A stretch of 64,000 nt of DNA, taken from NCBI GenBank assembly GCA_023428695.1, contig JAEYWY010000028.1, positions 506,470-570,469 of the forward strand, in the 5' to 3' direction. Origin of the DNA: Bacteroidota bacterium (GTDB lineage Bacteria > Bacteroidota > Bacteroidia > Cytophagales > Cyclobacteriaceae). The position numbers were made by a program, and so were the translations under genes. Below the pieces are notes generated by a model. That model worked only from the letters and a program-made list of their open reading frames with translations, made no database searches and was not told the DNA's origin. Shown here in pieces: positions 63,524 through 64,000 of this stretch. Each line of letters begins with the position of its first letter. Position 1 is the stretch's first letter.

Positions 63524-64000
63524 TCATTCATCCTTTAATACCTGTGCCGGATTCAGGGATGCGGCGCGGATCGCAATGAAGCCCACACAGACAAAGGCCA
63601 GCACGATTTCTACCACGCCCGTTATTACAAAAGCCGTCGGTGTGATGCTTATCCGATGCGCATAGTTCTGAAGCCACGCGTTCATCAGGTACCACGTCAG
63701 CGGTGTTGCGATCAGGAGCGCAACAGCCATTAGTTTGAAATACTGCGTATTCATCATTACAAAGATGCGCAGGAATGAAGCCCCGAACACTTTCCGTACG
63801 CCTATCTCCTTCTTGCGTTGCTCCGCCGAATAGGCAACCAGACCTACGAGTCCTACCACGGCAATCACGACCGATATCGCTGTAAAGATGCTGAAGAGAT
63901 CGCCCATCTTTTGTTCACGGCTGTAGAGTCGCGCAAGATCATCTTCATAGAATGAATACTCAAGCGGCGTTGCATTTACCAGCTCGTTCCACCGTGATTC
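63524..64000 (-). CDS. FtsX-type ABC permease, C-terminal part (cut by window edge)
   Basis: The last ~158 residues of a second large permease; the frame is open to base 64000. Visible parts are the end of a periplasmic domain (PLEYSFYEDDLARLYSREQK), an FtsX domain with helix IFTAISVVIAVVGLVGLVAY, the conserved cytoplasmic loop SAEQRKKEIGVRKVFGASFL, and two C-terminal helices, ending NPAQVLKDE. It is clearly related to the 7113-9476 permease (EQRTKEVGIRKVMGAS there). Confidence 0.93.
   Translation of the reverse strand, partial: ESRWNELVNATPLEYSFYEDDLARLYSREQKMGDLFSIFTAISVVIAVVGLVGLVAYSAEQRKKEIGVRKVFGASFLRIFVMMNTQYFKLMAVALLIATPLTWYLMNAWLQNYAHRISITPTAFVITGVVEIVLAFVCVGFIAIRAASLNPAQVLKDE

Noticed and set aside
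1..64000. CRISPR arrays, tRNA/rRNA genes, insertion sequences and prophage
   Set aside because: No regularly spaced repeats, no tRNA cloverleaf signatures, no transposase, integrase or phage structural genes were seen on reading either strand.

Overview
The window looks like a chromosome segment of a Bacteroidota bacterium, most likely in the Cytophagales (Chryseolinea/Ohtaekwangia-like). The evidence is a type IX secretion locus (type B sorting domain, PorP/SprF), FtsX-type permeases of the long two-FtsX form, a FecR protein with a DUF4974-type C-terminus, orphan sensor kinases with TPR or beta-sandwich sensors, and several TAnnTTTG promoter boxes of the kind used by the Bacteroidota sigma factor. 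Coding density is high. I saw no tRNA, rRNA, CRISPR array, integrase or insertion sequence.

Layout. 1-11.8 kb: universal stress protein (cut by the left edge), an orphan ABC ATPase coupled to a zinc-ribbon protein, a Dcp-type M3 peptidase, three secreted proteins of unknown function, an FtsX permease, and a SAM methyltransferase divergent from an ABC-F ATPase. 12.1-18.0 kb: a tightly overlapping minus-strand operon encoding a HYR-domain surface protein with a type IX sorting domain, PorP/SprF, a TPR/PD40 PorE-like protein without OmpA domain, and an orphan histidine kinase. 18.2-33.9 kb: an exopolysaccharide locus (five glycosyltransferases, priming transferase, Wza-like exporter, Wzc-like tyrosine autokinase, Wzx-like flippase, Wzy-like polymerase) with a heparinase II/III-like lyase on the opposite strand. 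34.0-40.5 kb: a lipoprotein and a three-gene carbohydrate-degradation operon (esterase, GH2, GH95 fucosidase).

41-64 kb is mainly housekeeping: DJ-1/PfpI protein, transglycosylase MtgA, a second ABC-F ATPase, an orphan FecR, an MsbA-like exporter, a Lys/Ala-rich histone H1-like protein, an MreB paralogue, a Tat-exported Gfo/Idh/MocA oxidoreductase, a TPR histidine kinase, a prohibitin-like protein, citrate synthase, acyl-CoA-binding protein, RsmE, an SpmA/SpmB-like fusion, a TlpA-like thioredoxin, and a second FtsX permease cut by the right edge.

The most promising candidate for an undescribed system is the 12.1-18.0 kb operon. Its gene order and overlapping stop/start codons suggest that a type IX-secreted surface protein, its outer-membrane partner, a periplasmic beta-propeller protein and a membrane kinase are made together, as an export-and-sense unit. 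That is inference from layout and domain content. All assignments were made by reading translated sequence; no database search was run.
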